From contig NC_064677.1 in assembly GCF_023278565.1 (NCBI RefSeq), positions 310,001 to 374,000 on the forward strand: a stretch of DNA of 64,000 nt, in the 5' to 3' direction. Below the pieces are notes generated by a model that ran no database searches, had not been told where the DNA came from, and saw only the letters and a list, made by a program, of their open reading frames with translations. Source of the DNA: Colletotrichum lupini. Lineage: Eukaryota > Ascomycota > Sordariomycetes > Glomerellales > Glomerellaceae. The translations under genes were made by a program, and so were the position numbers. Of this stretch, positions 34,360-45,550 are shown piece after piece. How positions within the stretch are numbered: the stretch's first letter is position 1; every line of letters begins with the position of its first letter.

Positions 34360-36157
34360 CTAGGCCATGTCAACCACCTTGACTTCGCCTTTGTCCATAG
34401 ATCCTCTGGGCGACATTGAAGTATTCGTCGACAGGATCGGCCTTCCCCTGAGCTGTGCCCAAACAACCACATGTGTCGGCCGCGAAAACAGAATGTCCAT
34501 ATCCTCCAGCGAGCGACCTATGGTAAGATTGTCAGCATAAAACATGAGCGTAGAGGCATTCTTGGCGATAAGTAGAACTGACCTTTTGTCTCCGGAATGA
34601 AGAAGAATGACCAAACGCCGATAAAGATCAAGAATCCTCCAAACATGAAGAACGTCCCGTACCCGAGGTCGGTAATCATGAAAGGAGTGGCTCTCGCGAC
34701 AATGAAGGAGCCCAACCACGTACACGCGGTAGACATAGCGACACAGAGCATCCTGATATCCAAGGGGAAGATCTCGGATGCGTATGTCCACGTGATTCCC
34801 TGGATAGTGGAGCAGATGATGAAGGCGTTGAGGTAAATGCAGACCATGGCAAGATAACCCCACGCATCTTGTTGAATGACACCGCTCGCTGCTTTGGCGG
34901 TCGGATTAGCAACCATGACATACCCGCCCACATACCAGAGGGGAATGCTGCCAACGAAAGCACCCCATAGAAGTCCGCTGCGACGGCCGAGGCCCTCGAT
35001 GACCCATACTGCGAACAGAATCATGCCCAACATCTTTGCGATCCCGTAGATTCCGGTGCTGAATAGCTTGTTGCTGGTTCCAGTGATTCCAAGGGTCTCG
35101 AAAACTGATTTAGGGTGTCAGCCTCGGGTACGGGGACAGAGACAGACGCTTGTCCTTTATAGTCATTACCGTAAACGCTATAGTATGTCATTATGTTGAC
35201 ACCTGTGTAACTTTGCAGAAACATGAGAAACGTCCCAGTGCCCACGCGGTTTCTCGTGCCAGGAGCAAGGAGTTTCTTTAGTTGTTGCTTCTTGCTGAGT
35301 CGGACGGTGCTTCGCTCCTCAACTTGTTGTCTTATTTCGCTCATCTCGCTTTGGATATAGGGATGATCGGCGGGGAGGCTTCGCACGTATACCAGAACCT
35401 TTTCCGCGGCCTCGAAGTTATCACCTCGAGCCAGCCAACGGGGTGATTCTGGACAGAACATGATGCCAACGAAAAGAAGAAAGGCCGGAAGGAGCTGTAA
35501 GGCCAGCGGCACGATCCATTGCGCCTCGTTCTCAACTTCGATAGTACGGCTCGTGCCGTAGTTGATCCAGAACCCGAGCATCCCGCCGCCCTGAGAGAAG
35601 ATCTCAAAAATGCCCACGAGGCGGCCGCGGATACTCGGCGGTGACGTCTCAGCGATGTAGACCGGAACCGTCATGGTAGCCATGCCGATACCAAGGCCGC
35701 CGATGGCGCGGCCACCGATGACAAGTTTGAGGTCGCCGTTGGCTCCGGACATCATGGCTCCGCCTACACAGAAGATGAGAGCCGCCATCATGATGGCCTT
35801 CTTGCGACCGTACTTCTCGGCAACGGGGAAGGTGAGGAGGGCACCGAAGAAGGCGCCGACTTGAAACATGGAGGCGATATTGGCTAACGAGTTATTCTTT
35901 TCTTGGATGGTCATCTTGTCGATGCCAAAGTCGCGGACGAAGGAGTCGAGAGCCATTGTGCCTCCTATGACGGCCGTATCATAGCCCACTGCAGATTTCT
36001 ATTGCGTCAGAAAGGGCAATGAACTGAATATTCGGGTTCTCCCAAGACCTCACTTACTGGACAAGGCCGCCATGGACGCAACGAGAGCAATGAAGTGGAT
36101 TCTCCAGTTGCGAACCTCGGGGGGGTCGTTCGTCCCCTTTGCTGAAGCGAAACCCAT
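34360..36157 (-). CDS. MFS sugar/quinate-type transporter
   Basis: Four exons, complement(34360..34517, 34583..35104, 35170..35988, 36058..36157), give 532 residues. The introns keep the frame and end in AG after CTGAC-like branch sites. The exon 1/2 acceptor was placed at CTGCAG to give ALSMGYDTAVIGGT; an earlier TAG acceptor would insert a few residues. Family marks are EVRNWRIHFIALVAS at the N-terminus, GYD-A-IGG in helix 1, GRK after helix 2, VPVYIAETSPPSIRGRLVG, PESPRWL and PETKGRSLEDMD. Twelve hydrophobic segments are visible. The EVxNWR...GYDxAxIG start resembles quinate permeases (QutD) more than hexose carriers, but the cargo is unproven. It converges on the broken cyclase gene (286 bp apart) and could supply the same pathway. 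Confidence 0.88.
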
Positions 36158-36822
36158 GGTGAAGAAGGTATGTGTCTGAGATATCAACACGATTCTTTGT
36201 GAAGTCGTCCGTCGTCACGTTTGCAGGCTGATGAGCTCAGATAACCAAGACGCCCCTTTACGATGGCTGACCCATATTTATAGAGGTGGCAGATACCAAG
36301 ACAGAAATCTAGACCTGGCATCCAATCGACACCAGCCAATGAACCTTGAACGAAGATCCGGGGACAGATCTGGGGCCCCCGCGGGGTATCGTGCGGAGAG
36401 AGAACATGCACTTTGTGAGTTTTCCCCCCGCAGGATTCTGTTTCACGTATGAAGAGTTCGAAGAGTGGCTGTAGTGCCATGTTTCTCAACGGTATCGTGC
36501 GTGTGATGTTGGCCAAGACAAAGATACCGACGCTCATAACCGGACGAAAGGCGTTGCTTGAGGATTGGGCGGGGAACATCAGGAGTTGGGGGGGCTTGCA
36601 TCTTGTGTATCTTTCGTTGAGTAGTGATTCCGAAGTGTCGATGTAGATCAAGATGCCGAAATGCTTGGCCAAGGCGGACTCTTCGGCATTGTAAAGACTC
36701 CTCGGGAAAGAAGCTATCTACGCATGGGAATAGATGCGAGGGAGATGATTGCAAGGAAAACTGTCACCGCGGCGATGAATGAGTGTCGGCTTGTATTTAC
36801 TTGCTGCTATCTCGTCACACAA
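36158..36822. other. Intergenic region upstream of the transporter
   Basis: 665 bp holding the transporter promoter and the 3' flank of the membrane-protein gene. A minus-strand frame of 162 codons at 36184-36672 has no recognisable domain and mixed composition; I do not call it. A GGGGCCCCCGCGGGG stretch near 36372-36387 is GC-rich and could bind a CreA-type repressor, but this is a guess. Confidence 0.4.
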
Positions 36823-37959
36823 TCAATGCAATAGTGGTGTCTCCTCGCTAGCCGAAGCTCTGCCCTCTTCGTTAGCCTCTTCTTGACTTCCAACGACATC
36901 AGAAAGCCACTGCTTCAGACTCTCACGAATCTCGGTATCTCGGTATATCCATGCGATACAAATACCGGCACCCGGTCCGAGTGGGATGGCGCCAAGGACT
37001 GCGACCAAGGGGACCTTCCAGCCAGTCTCAACGAAGAGCCAATACAGGACAGTCAAGCCGATGAAGAACATGTCAATTTCAACGAATTTGACTGTAGCAC
37101 GTGTCATCTCCTTCCTGTCGTCCCACTGAAACAGGCTCCAGATGAAGTAGACGTGAGAGACTGCGGAGCAAAGAATGGGGATGAGGTAGACGAGCAGAAG
37201 CGAGACCGTGTGAGACTCGAGGTGGAAGCTGCGGTGCTGGCGCTTCTGAACACGCAAGACGGCCCATCTGACGGCTTGGCGGATCAGTGACACCCAGACG
37301 GGAAAGAAGAGCCAGACAACGATGATGACCGGGGAGTTGTAGATGAGCATCAGCAGGGAGGGCAGAATGAAGCCCCACGCGACACTGACGGGGATGGCGA
37401 TAATTTCCGCATCGACAACGAGATGGCGCGAGTCCTTGCCAAAGTCGGGATCCTTGGATGCGGCGCTCTCGACGGCCTCCTGTCCGGCCCTCTTCCGAGC
37501 GAGCAGGATAGATCGCGAGCGGTGGAAAAAGGCGGGTAGGATGACAAGCTGCCAGACTACAGCTCCACCGATGAGGTTGAAAACTAGCCATGGGCCAGTG
37601 GGGTTCGCAATAACGACGTTGGGCGCGTTACAGACGCGTGCGGCCTCGATGGTGGTAACGGTCATGAGGCCTGCGATGAAGGAGAGGATGGCGGACATGC
37701 TGGCAAAGGTCCGCATGGAATCGAGCGCGCTCTGGAAGAAGCTTATGGCGAAGCAGACGGGCGGGCCGAGAACGGGGACTTTGCTGACAGCCGGCAGGCG
37801 AGCCCGGGCATCGCATTGTGAGTAGAGGAGGGCGACGTTGACATCGGAGTGGATGAAGAGCGACGCGAAGGTCGCGATGGCGAGGATGATGGGCACCACG
37901 AGCAGGGCGCGGTAGGAGAAGACGTGGATGGGCGCCGGCCAGCGCTTTGAGGAGGCCAT
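36823..37959 (-). CDS. Multi-pass membrane protein of unknown function
   Basis: A single exon from ATG at 37959 (MASSKRWPAPIHVF) to 36823 gives 378 residues. The frame extends upstream to 38058 but without an ATG. About seven or eight membrane segments are visible, for example ALLVVPIILAIATFASLFI, WLVFNLIGGAVVWQLVILP, IIVVWLFFPVWVSLI, SLLLVYLIPILCSAV, MFFIGLTVLYWLFV and VPLVAVLGAIPLGPGAGICI. The loops are short except for a Lys/Arg-rich one after the third helix. The C-terminus is acidic and ends EETPLLH, which includes a possible dileucine-type sorting signal. I do not recognise the family. Proteins of this general build are common beside fungal metabolic clusters, but no enzyme motif is seen here. 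Confidence 0.75.
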   Translation of the reverse strand: MASSKRWPAPIHVFSYRALLVVPIILAIATFASLFIHSDVNVALLYSQCDARARLPAVSKVPVLGPPVCFAISFFQSALDSMRTFASMSAILSFIAGLMTVTTIEAARVCNAPNVVIANPTGPWLVFNLIGGAVVWQLVILPAFFHRSRSILLARKRAGQEAVESAASKDPDFGKDSRHLVVDAEIIAIPVSVAWGFILPSLLMLIYNSPVIIVVWLFFPVWVSLIRQAVRWAVLRVQKRQHRSFHLESHTVSLLLVYLIPILCSAVSHVYFIWSLFQWDDRKEMTRATVKFVEIDMFFIGLTVLYWLFVETGWKVPLVAVLGAIPLGPGAGICIAWIYRDTEIRESLKQWLSDVVGSQEEANEEGRASASEETPLLH

Positions 37960-38627
37960 GATAGTTGACGTCAGCACCGATGAGGGTACCAGAGTAGTCA
38001 GTATGTTCTGGATGAGTTTGTAGAGTCGCAAGATGATGCCGTCTCCTGTCTGGTTCACGACATGTTCATTCCAACTCTCACTGTCTGCGCTCAGCTCAGC
38101 TCAGCTCAGCGCACTTTGAGCTGAGGCTCGTGACAACATTGGCGCACGTGCCGCCTGCTGCCCCTCATTCTCAGTCATCTGCCTACGCCTCCCTATGCTG
38201 CACTAAAACTGAATGAGATGTCTCTCAAGAGTGAGATGCGCCTCACTGAAACCCCCGTGGATTTCACATAATAATCATCAATGATTGTCGCTATGAAGTA
38301 ATTGGATGCTCTAGCTAAGCTCCGACGTGAAGACTCACACAGCAATCTCAATCGTCTGTAGGTCTCTCAGAAGACATTGGGAGACGGCCGCTGAAAATAC
38401 AGTGTTTAGAAGACGGAACGCAAGAATTACGCTGTCGTTGATGCTGCACGAGCGAATGACGCCTATTGTTTGACACAGCTGTTGCATTGTAAGGCAAGCC
38501 TTGACGCCAAGTACAATTGTCTTATGAGATCTTGATCTCATACCCAATGTTATGTCCCAAAGCTAGGACTGAAGAAACACGTCAAGAGATCTTTCCAAGC
38601 ACCGATGGTGAGACCATGAGAGCGGCG
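37960..38627. other. Intergenic region with a short CTCAG repeat
   Basis: 668 bp between the membrane-protein start and the HET gene stop. It contains about four tandem copies of GCTCA at 38090-38110. A 70-codon minus frame at 38335-38547 has no support. Nothing else recognised. Confidence 0.45.
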
Positions 38628-40403
38628 TCAACACAAGGTTACGGACGAGAGCTGAAATCCACCAGAAGAGGCTTCTCCGTACATGATGCCGTAAACGAAG
38701 CAATCCCCGACGAACTCCCATAGTTCCGCATTACCCCTTCTCTTTGAGACTTGACGGAGTAAGAAGGGATGGTTCCCGCCCGAAAGAATCCAAACATTGT
38801 CTTCTGGCTTCAAATTAGGCGGACCAAGGCCAAGCCGATTCTCCTGCGTGATGAAAAGAACTTGGTAACAGAGCATCCTGTCCTCCCACCACGGACCCCC
38901 GTGCCAAGACTCGTCCGTGACGCGCTCACGATTCTCGCCAAATTTGCCCTGGATAAGGTTGTTATATTGATACATGATATCGTCCTTACCGGCTTGGTTC
39001 TTGATAGCGTCTTCAAATCCCTGTCTCCAAAGGGACTGTCGCGTGTGCCTCAGGTCCATCAAGATCGTAGCCACTTTGTCAACGCGAATACCGTCCAAAG
39101 TGAGCAATGTGAGATCTTCTACTTGCTTGACTAGTGGCTTGAATCGTGGTAGTCCACTACTGGCATGAAATTGCCTCCAGGCAATATCATGTGTCCAGAA
39201 GTCGCTGGTGGAATTGGAGTCCTCCGGCTGGGCCAAATCCAGCACCCAGGTAGGCAGACCGGCCGTCTCTCTTTCCCCTCTCCAGCCAATAAGAGGCTGG
39301 AGATTATCTCGAGATCTCAGTAAACTGACCATGAGTCTTGAGAATAAGACCACAATATCGAGGACGTAATCCGTTGGCCTGATATCAGGCAAGTATGTCT
39401 TGTCGAGAAGCGCCCAGATGCCAAACAGTTTGTCTTTCGGATATGTGGACCTCCTGTCTCGGAACCGCCATAGTCTATACAAGGAGTCGGTTCTGGACTG
39501 GTTCCAGAGTCTGGCTTGAGCAATGCTGAGGACGGGTATCGTGTATGGTTTTGTATGATGCCTTGGGTACATGGCGGTGCCCTCTTGGAACAGATCGACA
39601 ATGTTGTTGCGTCGCGGGTGCTCATCTGGTTGCACCATGTGGCTCGCTGCGTCCATGATTGCTTGGAAGCTGATCTCGAGTGGTCCCCAGAGAACCGTGG
39701 CTTTCGGAGGCAGACAGACTTCCTGGACTGTCCAGATACGCTGCCACCATTCGCAGTCCATCATCGATTGTAATGCTGCCCCGGCGGTGAGAACATTGCC
39801 AGCGACGCTTGTAGCAATTGGGTACTGTCCAGGCCAACCGAGATCCTCGTCGTGTGGCTGCCCTGCGATGATGCGCACAGCGTTCAAGGCCGCTCTTGCA
39901 GCCAGTTCCGCTGCGACGCTGCTATCCCCTTTCACTACTATGTCTCCCATCCAGACCAAACAATTCTCGCACTCGCCATAAATGCGATGCATGAGATCGA
40001 TCTGATACTTCTTCTCGTCTTCGTCATCCTGGTTGATGCAAAGAGCATCTGCCCAGATAACAATTGGCTCTTGGTCATGGCGGATACGTCTCAAAGCTCC
40101 TGCCAGACTCTTGTTGACGGTAACTTGAACGCCGTTCACAATTACTTGAGCCGTTGCCTCACGGTTGCCCCAGACATACGACAGGGCGTTGTACTTTGGC
40201 CTGTCATCAAGTCTGATAGTGCTGCAGGTACAACGAAGTTCCTCTGTCTGTCGACCTGGGAGGATCGTGAGCAGGCGAATGTGGGTTTTCGGATCGGGCA
40301 GCTTTGCGATCCAATCAGTTGGATTGCTTTGCACATTGCTGCTCTCAGTACACTTCTGAATGTTTGCCATTATATTTCGCAGGATCCGTCGTGTCCTTGC
40401 CAT
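38628..40403 (-). CDS. HET-domain (heterokaryon incompatibility-type) protein
   Basis: A single exon of 591 residues, start ATG at 40403. A second in-frame Met at residue 12 (MANIQKC) could also be the start. The HET domain (PF06985) covers roughly residues 70-250, with the typical YNALSYVWGN at 71 and IVIWADALCINQDDEDEK at 114, followed by LMHRIYGECENCLVWMGD and WWQRIWTVQEVCLP. The rest is the usual variable C-terminal part with no repeats or NACHT domain. HET proteins trigger cell death on fusion of unlike strains; many family members have no known role. The gene is intact and lies about 4.6 kb from the copia block. Confidence 0.88.
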   Translation of the reverse strand: MARTRRILRNIMANIQKCTESSNVQSNPTDWIAKLPDPKTHIRLLTILPGRQTEELRCTCSTIRLDDRPKYNALSYVWGNREATAQVIVNGVQVTVNKSLAGALRRIRHDQEPIVIWADALCINQDDEDEKKYQIDLMHRIYGECENCLVWMGDIVVKGDSSVAAELAARAALNAVRIIAGQPHDEDLGWPGQYPIATSVAGNVLTAGAALQSMMDCEWWQRIWTVQEVCLPPKATVLWGPLEISFQAIMDAASHMVQPDEHPRRNNIVDLFQEGTAMYPRHHTKPYTIPVLSIAQARLWNQSRTDSLYRLWRFRDRRSTYPKDKLFGIWALLDKTYLPDIRPTDYVLDIVVLFSRLMVSLLRSRDNLQPLIGWRGERETAGLPTWVLDLAQPEDSNSTSDFWTHDIAWRQFHASSGLPRFKPLVKQVEDLTLLTLDGIRVDKVATILMDLRHTRQSLWRQGFEDAIKNQAGKDDIMYQYNNLIQGKFGENRERVTDESWHGGPWWEDRMLCYQVLFITQENRLGLGPPNLKPEDNVWILSGGNHPFLLRQVSKRRGNAELWEFVGDCFVYGIMYGEASSGGFQLSSVTLC

Positions 40404-40925
40404 TGAACAAGTTTGATGTGCTTTACTACGAGGCGTGTGTTTAAAGCATGGGACAGGGCTTCCTTTGAAGCCTGAAAGACAGGCTTTTGCTCACCATCTC
40501 CAGGCAGACACGCAAGGCAGCCTCATTGGGCTGAGAAAGCTAGTATGAGTGGCTGAGCGAGCTGAACAACCGGGATCACGTTCTAATCAAGTTGAATAGG
40601 ATACTTGAGATCAATGTCTCACCAAAAATAACGCCTATCTAGCAGATATGCGAGGTCCTTACTCGCGTTTTCCGAACCTATGAACAAACCTCTTTCGGAG
40701 ACTCACCTTCGATATGTTTTGCTTCTCCTCTAGATTCAAAGTCCACGATATGAACATGATTGCTCTAGCCGTCATGTAAGTCAGCAATAATTTTGCGGGT
40801 ACTAAGTCGTATGTATCATCATTCAAGTTCAATAAGTAGCTTCTCTCTCCTGCAAAGATCAAACCCTCTATGCAGCTTCTTTGACTCCAAGGAAAGACAG
40901 ACCAAGTCGTATTCTACTTCACCCT
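40404..40925. other. Intergenic region
   Basis: 522 bp between the HET gene start and the stop of the dehydrogenase gene. Short frames only; no RNA gene or repeat recognised. Confidence 0.45.
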
Positions 40926-42191
40926 TCACTGCTTCAGATAATGCAGATTGACAGGCGTAATCGGCTGCCCTCCCCCCAACACCGCCATGATATTCCTCAT
41001 ACTCAACTCCTCGAACCCCTTGTGCGTCTCAACCGTCCCTCCAGCATTGTGACATGTCAACATGGCCTTCGTCCCCGCCATCTTGAGCAACCGCGGATGC
41101 GGCCTCGGCTCATCAGCATGCACATCCAACGCAACAGATCCAATTTGCGCAGACTCCAACGCATCCGCCAAAGCCTCCTCGTCAACCAAGCTACCCCTTG
41201 CGATATTCACAAACCTCGACCCAGGCTTGATCCAAGCCAATGACTCAGCAGTGATAACCTTACCACCAGCAGGTGTGCACAGCACAACACAATCCGAGAC
41301 GCGCAGCAAGCTCTCCATCGTCTCGTGAAACGTCGCGCCAAACTTGGCTTCCACGGTGACTGGGTCTTTGCGGACGACGTCAAAGTAGTGTACTTTCATA
41401 CCAAAACCGACGCCGAGACGCTGTGCGATCTGCTGGCCGATGTTACCCATGCCCACGAGGCCGAGGACGTGACCGCGAAGGGTGTGCGAGGCGGCCGTGG
41501 CGCGAGCGTGGCAGTCTTGGAAGGCGGACGGGTCTGCGGCGGATGCCGTGCACCAGGGGAGATGGCGGAAGGTCGAGACGACAAGAGCGACGGCAAAGTC
41601 TGCTACTGCTTCGGCGGCGGCGAGGCCTGAGTTACAATAGATGATGCCTTTTTGTGTTAGTATTCCCAAAACATGTCTGATATGTTTCACTCAATAAAGA
41701 GCGACCTGGGAAAAGGGGGAAGGCCCACCTCGTTCACCGAGAAGTTGCGTGTCAGCCCAATCGAACCCGGCACCGGCACTCGCAAAAACCCGACAGCTCG
41801 CCGGCAGCAGCGGAATCAGCTCGGCGTCCCACGTACCCATCTCGCCGCCCGTGCCCCAGAACGGCCGGAAGATGGCGGAAAAGTCGCCCCACTTGCCGTC
41901 CCGTAATGCGGCAGCGAATGCGGGGCGCTGTCGTTCGGGCGTCGAAGGGCGGATGATGTCGCATTGCGCGGAAAAGGCGGCGTAGGTTTCCGGGTTGTAC
42001 TTGATCGGGTCGCCGATGTGTAGGACGCGGGGCTTATGCGTGCCGTTTTTTGTTGCTGCTGATGCTTGCGATGCTGCCGTTATGGGTTCTACTTGACCGC
42101 CAGGATAGGGGTGGAGGACAGGCGACGCGGAGAGAGGGGTTTGAGATTGTGGTGTTGCTGGGGGCCAGGGTGTGTTGTTGGGCTCGGCCAT
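40926..42191 (-). CDS. D-isomer-specific 2-hydroxyacid dehydrogenase, NAD(P)-binding
   Basis: Two exons, complement(40926..41647, 41729..42191), with an 81-bp intron (donor GTGGGC, branch TACTAAC, acceptor AAAAG) give 394 residues. The nucleotide fold has G220-M-G222-N-I-G225. The catalytic set is R305 (VNIARGSLVDE), E334 (LDVHADEP) and H354 (TCHNAGGT), so the active site is complete. Family members reduce 2-oxoacids such as glyoxylate, hydroxypyruvate or aryl-2-oxoacids to the D-hydroxyacid. A proline/serine-rich N-terminal extension of about 50 residues precedes the catalytic domain. It could belong to the nearby catabolic cluster, but the HET and membrane-protein genes lie between, so this is only a possibility. 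Confidence 0.9.
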
Positions 42192-43548
42192 TTTGACTGA
42201 AGCTTTGGGTCTGTATTTCTAGAGTTGGTGAAGGAATGATCTCACCCTCAAAAAGCTCTGGTTGACTGCGACGGAAACGACCTTGATAAAGTACCCAAAG
42301 GTAATGAATGGGTGGACTAGGGTAGCTCGTTAGCTGCAGGAGATAATGCGAGATTCCAGCAAGATACGTGTGCAACTCGGCGTCTGATAAGGTTATCAAG
42401 AAGTGGCCCTTATATCCAGGATTGCAAATCCCAAGAAAAATTGTCACGTATATAGCTTCTATATAAAGTGGTACAAGACAATGGTGGAGGATTGGTGGAA
42501 TCTCATGCAAGAGTGTCGGTGTGAGGATGAGGCGAGATCAGGTACGCTTCGTGGCACGATGGGAGCCTCTCCCGATCTTGGCCGGAAATGTCGCCCCACG
42601 CTTCCGGTTCGGCTGCATCGAAGGACTACGCCTTTCTTATTCTGGGGAATTACGAGGTGAAGAGTCGTTTGGCTGGGTAGGCCTCATGCTTCCAGACATG
42701 TGTAATTTGGTGCGCGAATTCTACAACCGGACCGGGACCGGTGTACTCAAGCCGGTACATCCAGACTGAAGCCAGACCTGAGTGAGCCGGCCCAGTAGAG
42801 TTCGAAACATTCAATAAATGGCTTCTCAGTCTAGTGTACAAAGCTGCTCGTCCGCAGGCAGCTTCGAGGCACGAGAATCGAGGTAGCTGTTGGGTCACCG
42901 AGGATAGCCACCAACGGCTCAACCCAACCCACCTAGCTGTCAGTGTTAGACCCCGCGATTGGCGATCCTTGCAGAAGGCATGCGGGAAGCAGTGGGGTGA
43001 GAATAATGAACGTTCTAGGCCGCCTCAATCGCGGGGATGAATGTCTGGGGTTAGAGTTAGCTGATGAAGGCGAATGGTCTGATTGTCTCTCCATGCTCGC
43101 CATTCACTGCTCAGGGGTCTGCAGGACACGCAACATACATTTCTTACTTTTCGGGCGCAAATTCCCCGTCCATAAAACTATAGTTCTCACTGACAATATA
43201 CTGCTGATGCAAGGAAGAGTAAATAGAATACAGATATGTCACCTAACTCCAACACTAGAAGCTATAGTCTCGAAATCGATCTCATTCTCTCTAGATATTC
43301 ATTCCTCGCCGAAACGTGTGACTCTGCTTGTCTTTGTTTGTGCCTAGCATGATAAAACTACGGAGCGACACACAACAAGCACTAGATGACGAAACACTTC
43401 ATAGGAATGTATCTTCTGCGATATTTAGTACGCATACGGTTACGGGGCTTCAAGAGTCACAGTGACCAGATCATGCTTTTACTTCATACTTCAATTCTTC
43501 ATGTCTTTCATGGCCTGAATCTTCCTACAAATGAAACAGCGAAATAAC
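42192..43548. other. Intergenic region
   Basis: 1357 bp upstream of the dehydrogenase and downstream of the glutamyl-tRNA synthetase. A plus-strand frame of 134 codons at 42943-43347 and shorter ones have no recognisable domain. I looked for tRNA-like B boxes and found none convincing. It holds a promoter and a 3' UTR. Confidence 0.4.
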
Positions 43549-45550
43549 TTATTTGGCCTTGCCAGTGGGAATGTTGAACAGAACAACTACGTCACCCTCA
43601 TCCAGACCCTTGTCCACGCGGTAGAAGCCCCGTCTCTCGAGCTGGATAATGTCGTCCTTCTTCAGCTCACCGACACCAGCATCGCACAGCGCCGTCTCCA
43701 TGGTCGACGTGTTGGGGTTGAGCACCTTCTCAAGCACGTCGTCCTCCTCGAGCTTGTCCTTGTTGATGAGATAGTCAAAGTCCCAGAGCTCAGCCTTGAC
43801 GAGCTTGGTGCCGGCCGTCGACAGCCACGTGACCTTCTTCTCGGTCGTCTTGAAGTCGCCCTTGAGGTTGAGCTCGACGCTGAGGTCGGTAATGGGGTCG
43901 GTGGCGCCAATCTCGCGGGCGAAGGCGTTGCCCCAGCCCATGAGGGTGAACTCCTCGTCCTTCTTGAAGCTCTTGACGTCGGCCTGGTCGAGGATGAGCT
44001 CGTTGGAGAAGACAACCTTCTTGGTGCCGACATCGGGGTTCTTGGGGTGCTTAGGCTTGTCCTCGGTGCGAGGAGTGGCGGGAGCGTCGGCACCGGTGAC
44101 CTTGACCTTGACGGCATCCTTCTCCAGGATGGCGGTGTGGCGGGGGGCGATGGGGTCAATGACCTTCTTGTTGATGTTCCAGAACGACGCCCAGTCCATG
44201 TTGACGACGTTTCGGGAAGGGCCCTGCTTGATGATGAACTCGCGGAGGGCGGGGATGGTCATACCGCGTCTGCGCACACCACGGATGGTGGGCATACGAG
44301 GGTCGTCCCAGCCCCAGACGGTGCCCTGAGCGACGATCTTGGCGAGCTTTCTCTTGGAAAGGAAGGTGCGGACGAGGTTGATACGGCTGAAGTCGTGCAT
44401 GTAGACCTGGCGCAGCTTCAGGGTGTCGATGAACCATTGGTAAAGGGGGTTACGGTCAGTGTATTCGGTCGATCTCAGGGCGTGGGTGACGCCCTCGTGA
44501 GAGTCGACGACGGGGCAGGCGAGATCGTACATGGGGTAGATCTTCCACTTGTCACCGGTGCGGTGGTGCTTGTTCTCAACGTTGCAGCGGTAGATGACGG
44601 GATCTCTCAGGGCCTTGTTGACGTTGTCGACGGAGATCTTGGCACGGATGCAGTTATTCAGGCCCTCGGGGGTACCCTCTTTCATGGCCTCGAAGATGCG
44701 CAGGTTCTCCTCGACGGAGCGGTTACGGCACTTGGACTCGATTCCATCGGTTCGCTCGTTTCGCATCGTCTCCTGCTCGGTGTCGTCGGCGTAGGCGTGA
44801 CCCTCCTTGATCAGGCGAATGCAAGTCTCGTACAGGTAGTCGAAGTAGTCGGAAGTGTAGGAAAGGGAGTCGGGGGTGATGCCCATCATCTTCAGGTCCT
44901 CAACAATAGCATCCTGGAACTCCTCACTCTCCTTGGCGGGGTTGGTGTCGTCAAGACGCAGCAGAAGCTTGCCCTTGTAGGCCTCGTGGGCGAAGTAATC
45001 GCTGAGAAGGGCGGCCTTGGCGTGACCGATGTGAAGGTATCCTCTGTTACATGATTAGGAGGTTGTCTATCAGGTAATGTTTTGAAGGAGGACCAACGAA
45101 GGCTCGGGAAGGAATCTGGTGACAACTCCGGCCTCGGCGTTCTGAAGAGCAAGAGAGTAGCTGGCACCCTTCTTGCTAGCGGCAACGACCTTGGCCTTGC
45201 GCTCAGCATCGACAGCGTTCGTCTCGGCTTGGATCTCGGGGTAGGTGACTTCGACAAAGGTGAACCTAGCAACGCGAGTTAGCGCGGGATGGACATTGAT
45301 TGAAGCTAGGAGCACGAATCACGACGCACCAACGAGTAAGGTTGGCCATAGTTCCCTTGCGAATGAAGCCCATAGCAACCTTGTTCAGCTTCAGGGTCTG
45401 CCAGATCTTGGTCTCGGTCTCTCCCAGCGAGTACCCCTCAACAAAGGTGCGCAGCGTCAGGTGCTTGTCGAGGGCGCGGAGGTGAGGCTCGATCGACTTG
45501 AAGTCGCCGGCCAGGGCGGTGGGGAGGGTCTGGAGCTCCTCGGCCTTCAT
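43549..45550 (-). CDS. GUS1: Glutamyl-tRNA synthetase, cytosolic
   Basis: Three exons, complement(43549..45043, 45098..45265, 45330..45550), give 627 residues. The enzyme charges tRNA-Glu with glutamate in the cytosol. An N-terminal GST-like region (MKAEELQTLP... LTRW) comes first. The class I catalytic domain has the HIGH motif in SGYLHIGHAK, formed exactly across the second intron, and a KMSKS-type loop LSKRKLAKIV. The C-terminal beta-barrel anticodon-binding domain ends GDVVVLFNIPTGKAK. Donors are GTGCGT and GTTGGT. The chain is somewhat shorter than the 700-residue yeast enzyme, mostly at the N-terminus. Codon use is strongly biased to C-ending codons, as in highly expressed genes. It is divergent from the mitochondrial uL1 gene, 678 bp away. 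Confidence 0.95.

Noticed and set aside
36184..36672. Minus-strand frame of 162 codons upstream of the transporter
   Set aside because: No domain, overlaps the likely promoter, and other frames are equally open.
40926..42191. Assigning the 2-hydroxyacid dehydrogenase to the catabolic cluster
   Set aside because: It is separated from the transporters by a membrane-protein gene and a HET gene and has no shared promoter; kept only as a possibility.
43531..45054. Plus-strand frame of 507 codons
   Set aside because: It lies antisense to the glutamyl-tRNA synthetase exon; its Val/Leu/Gly/Asp-rich composition is the shadow of C-ending codon bias on the other strand.
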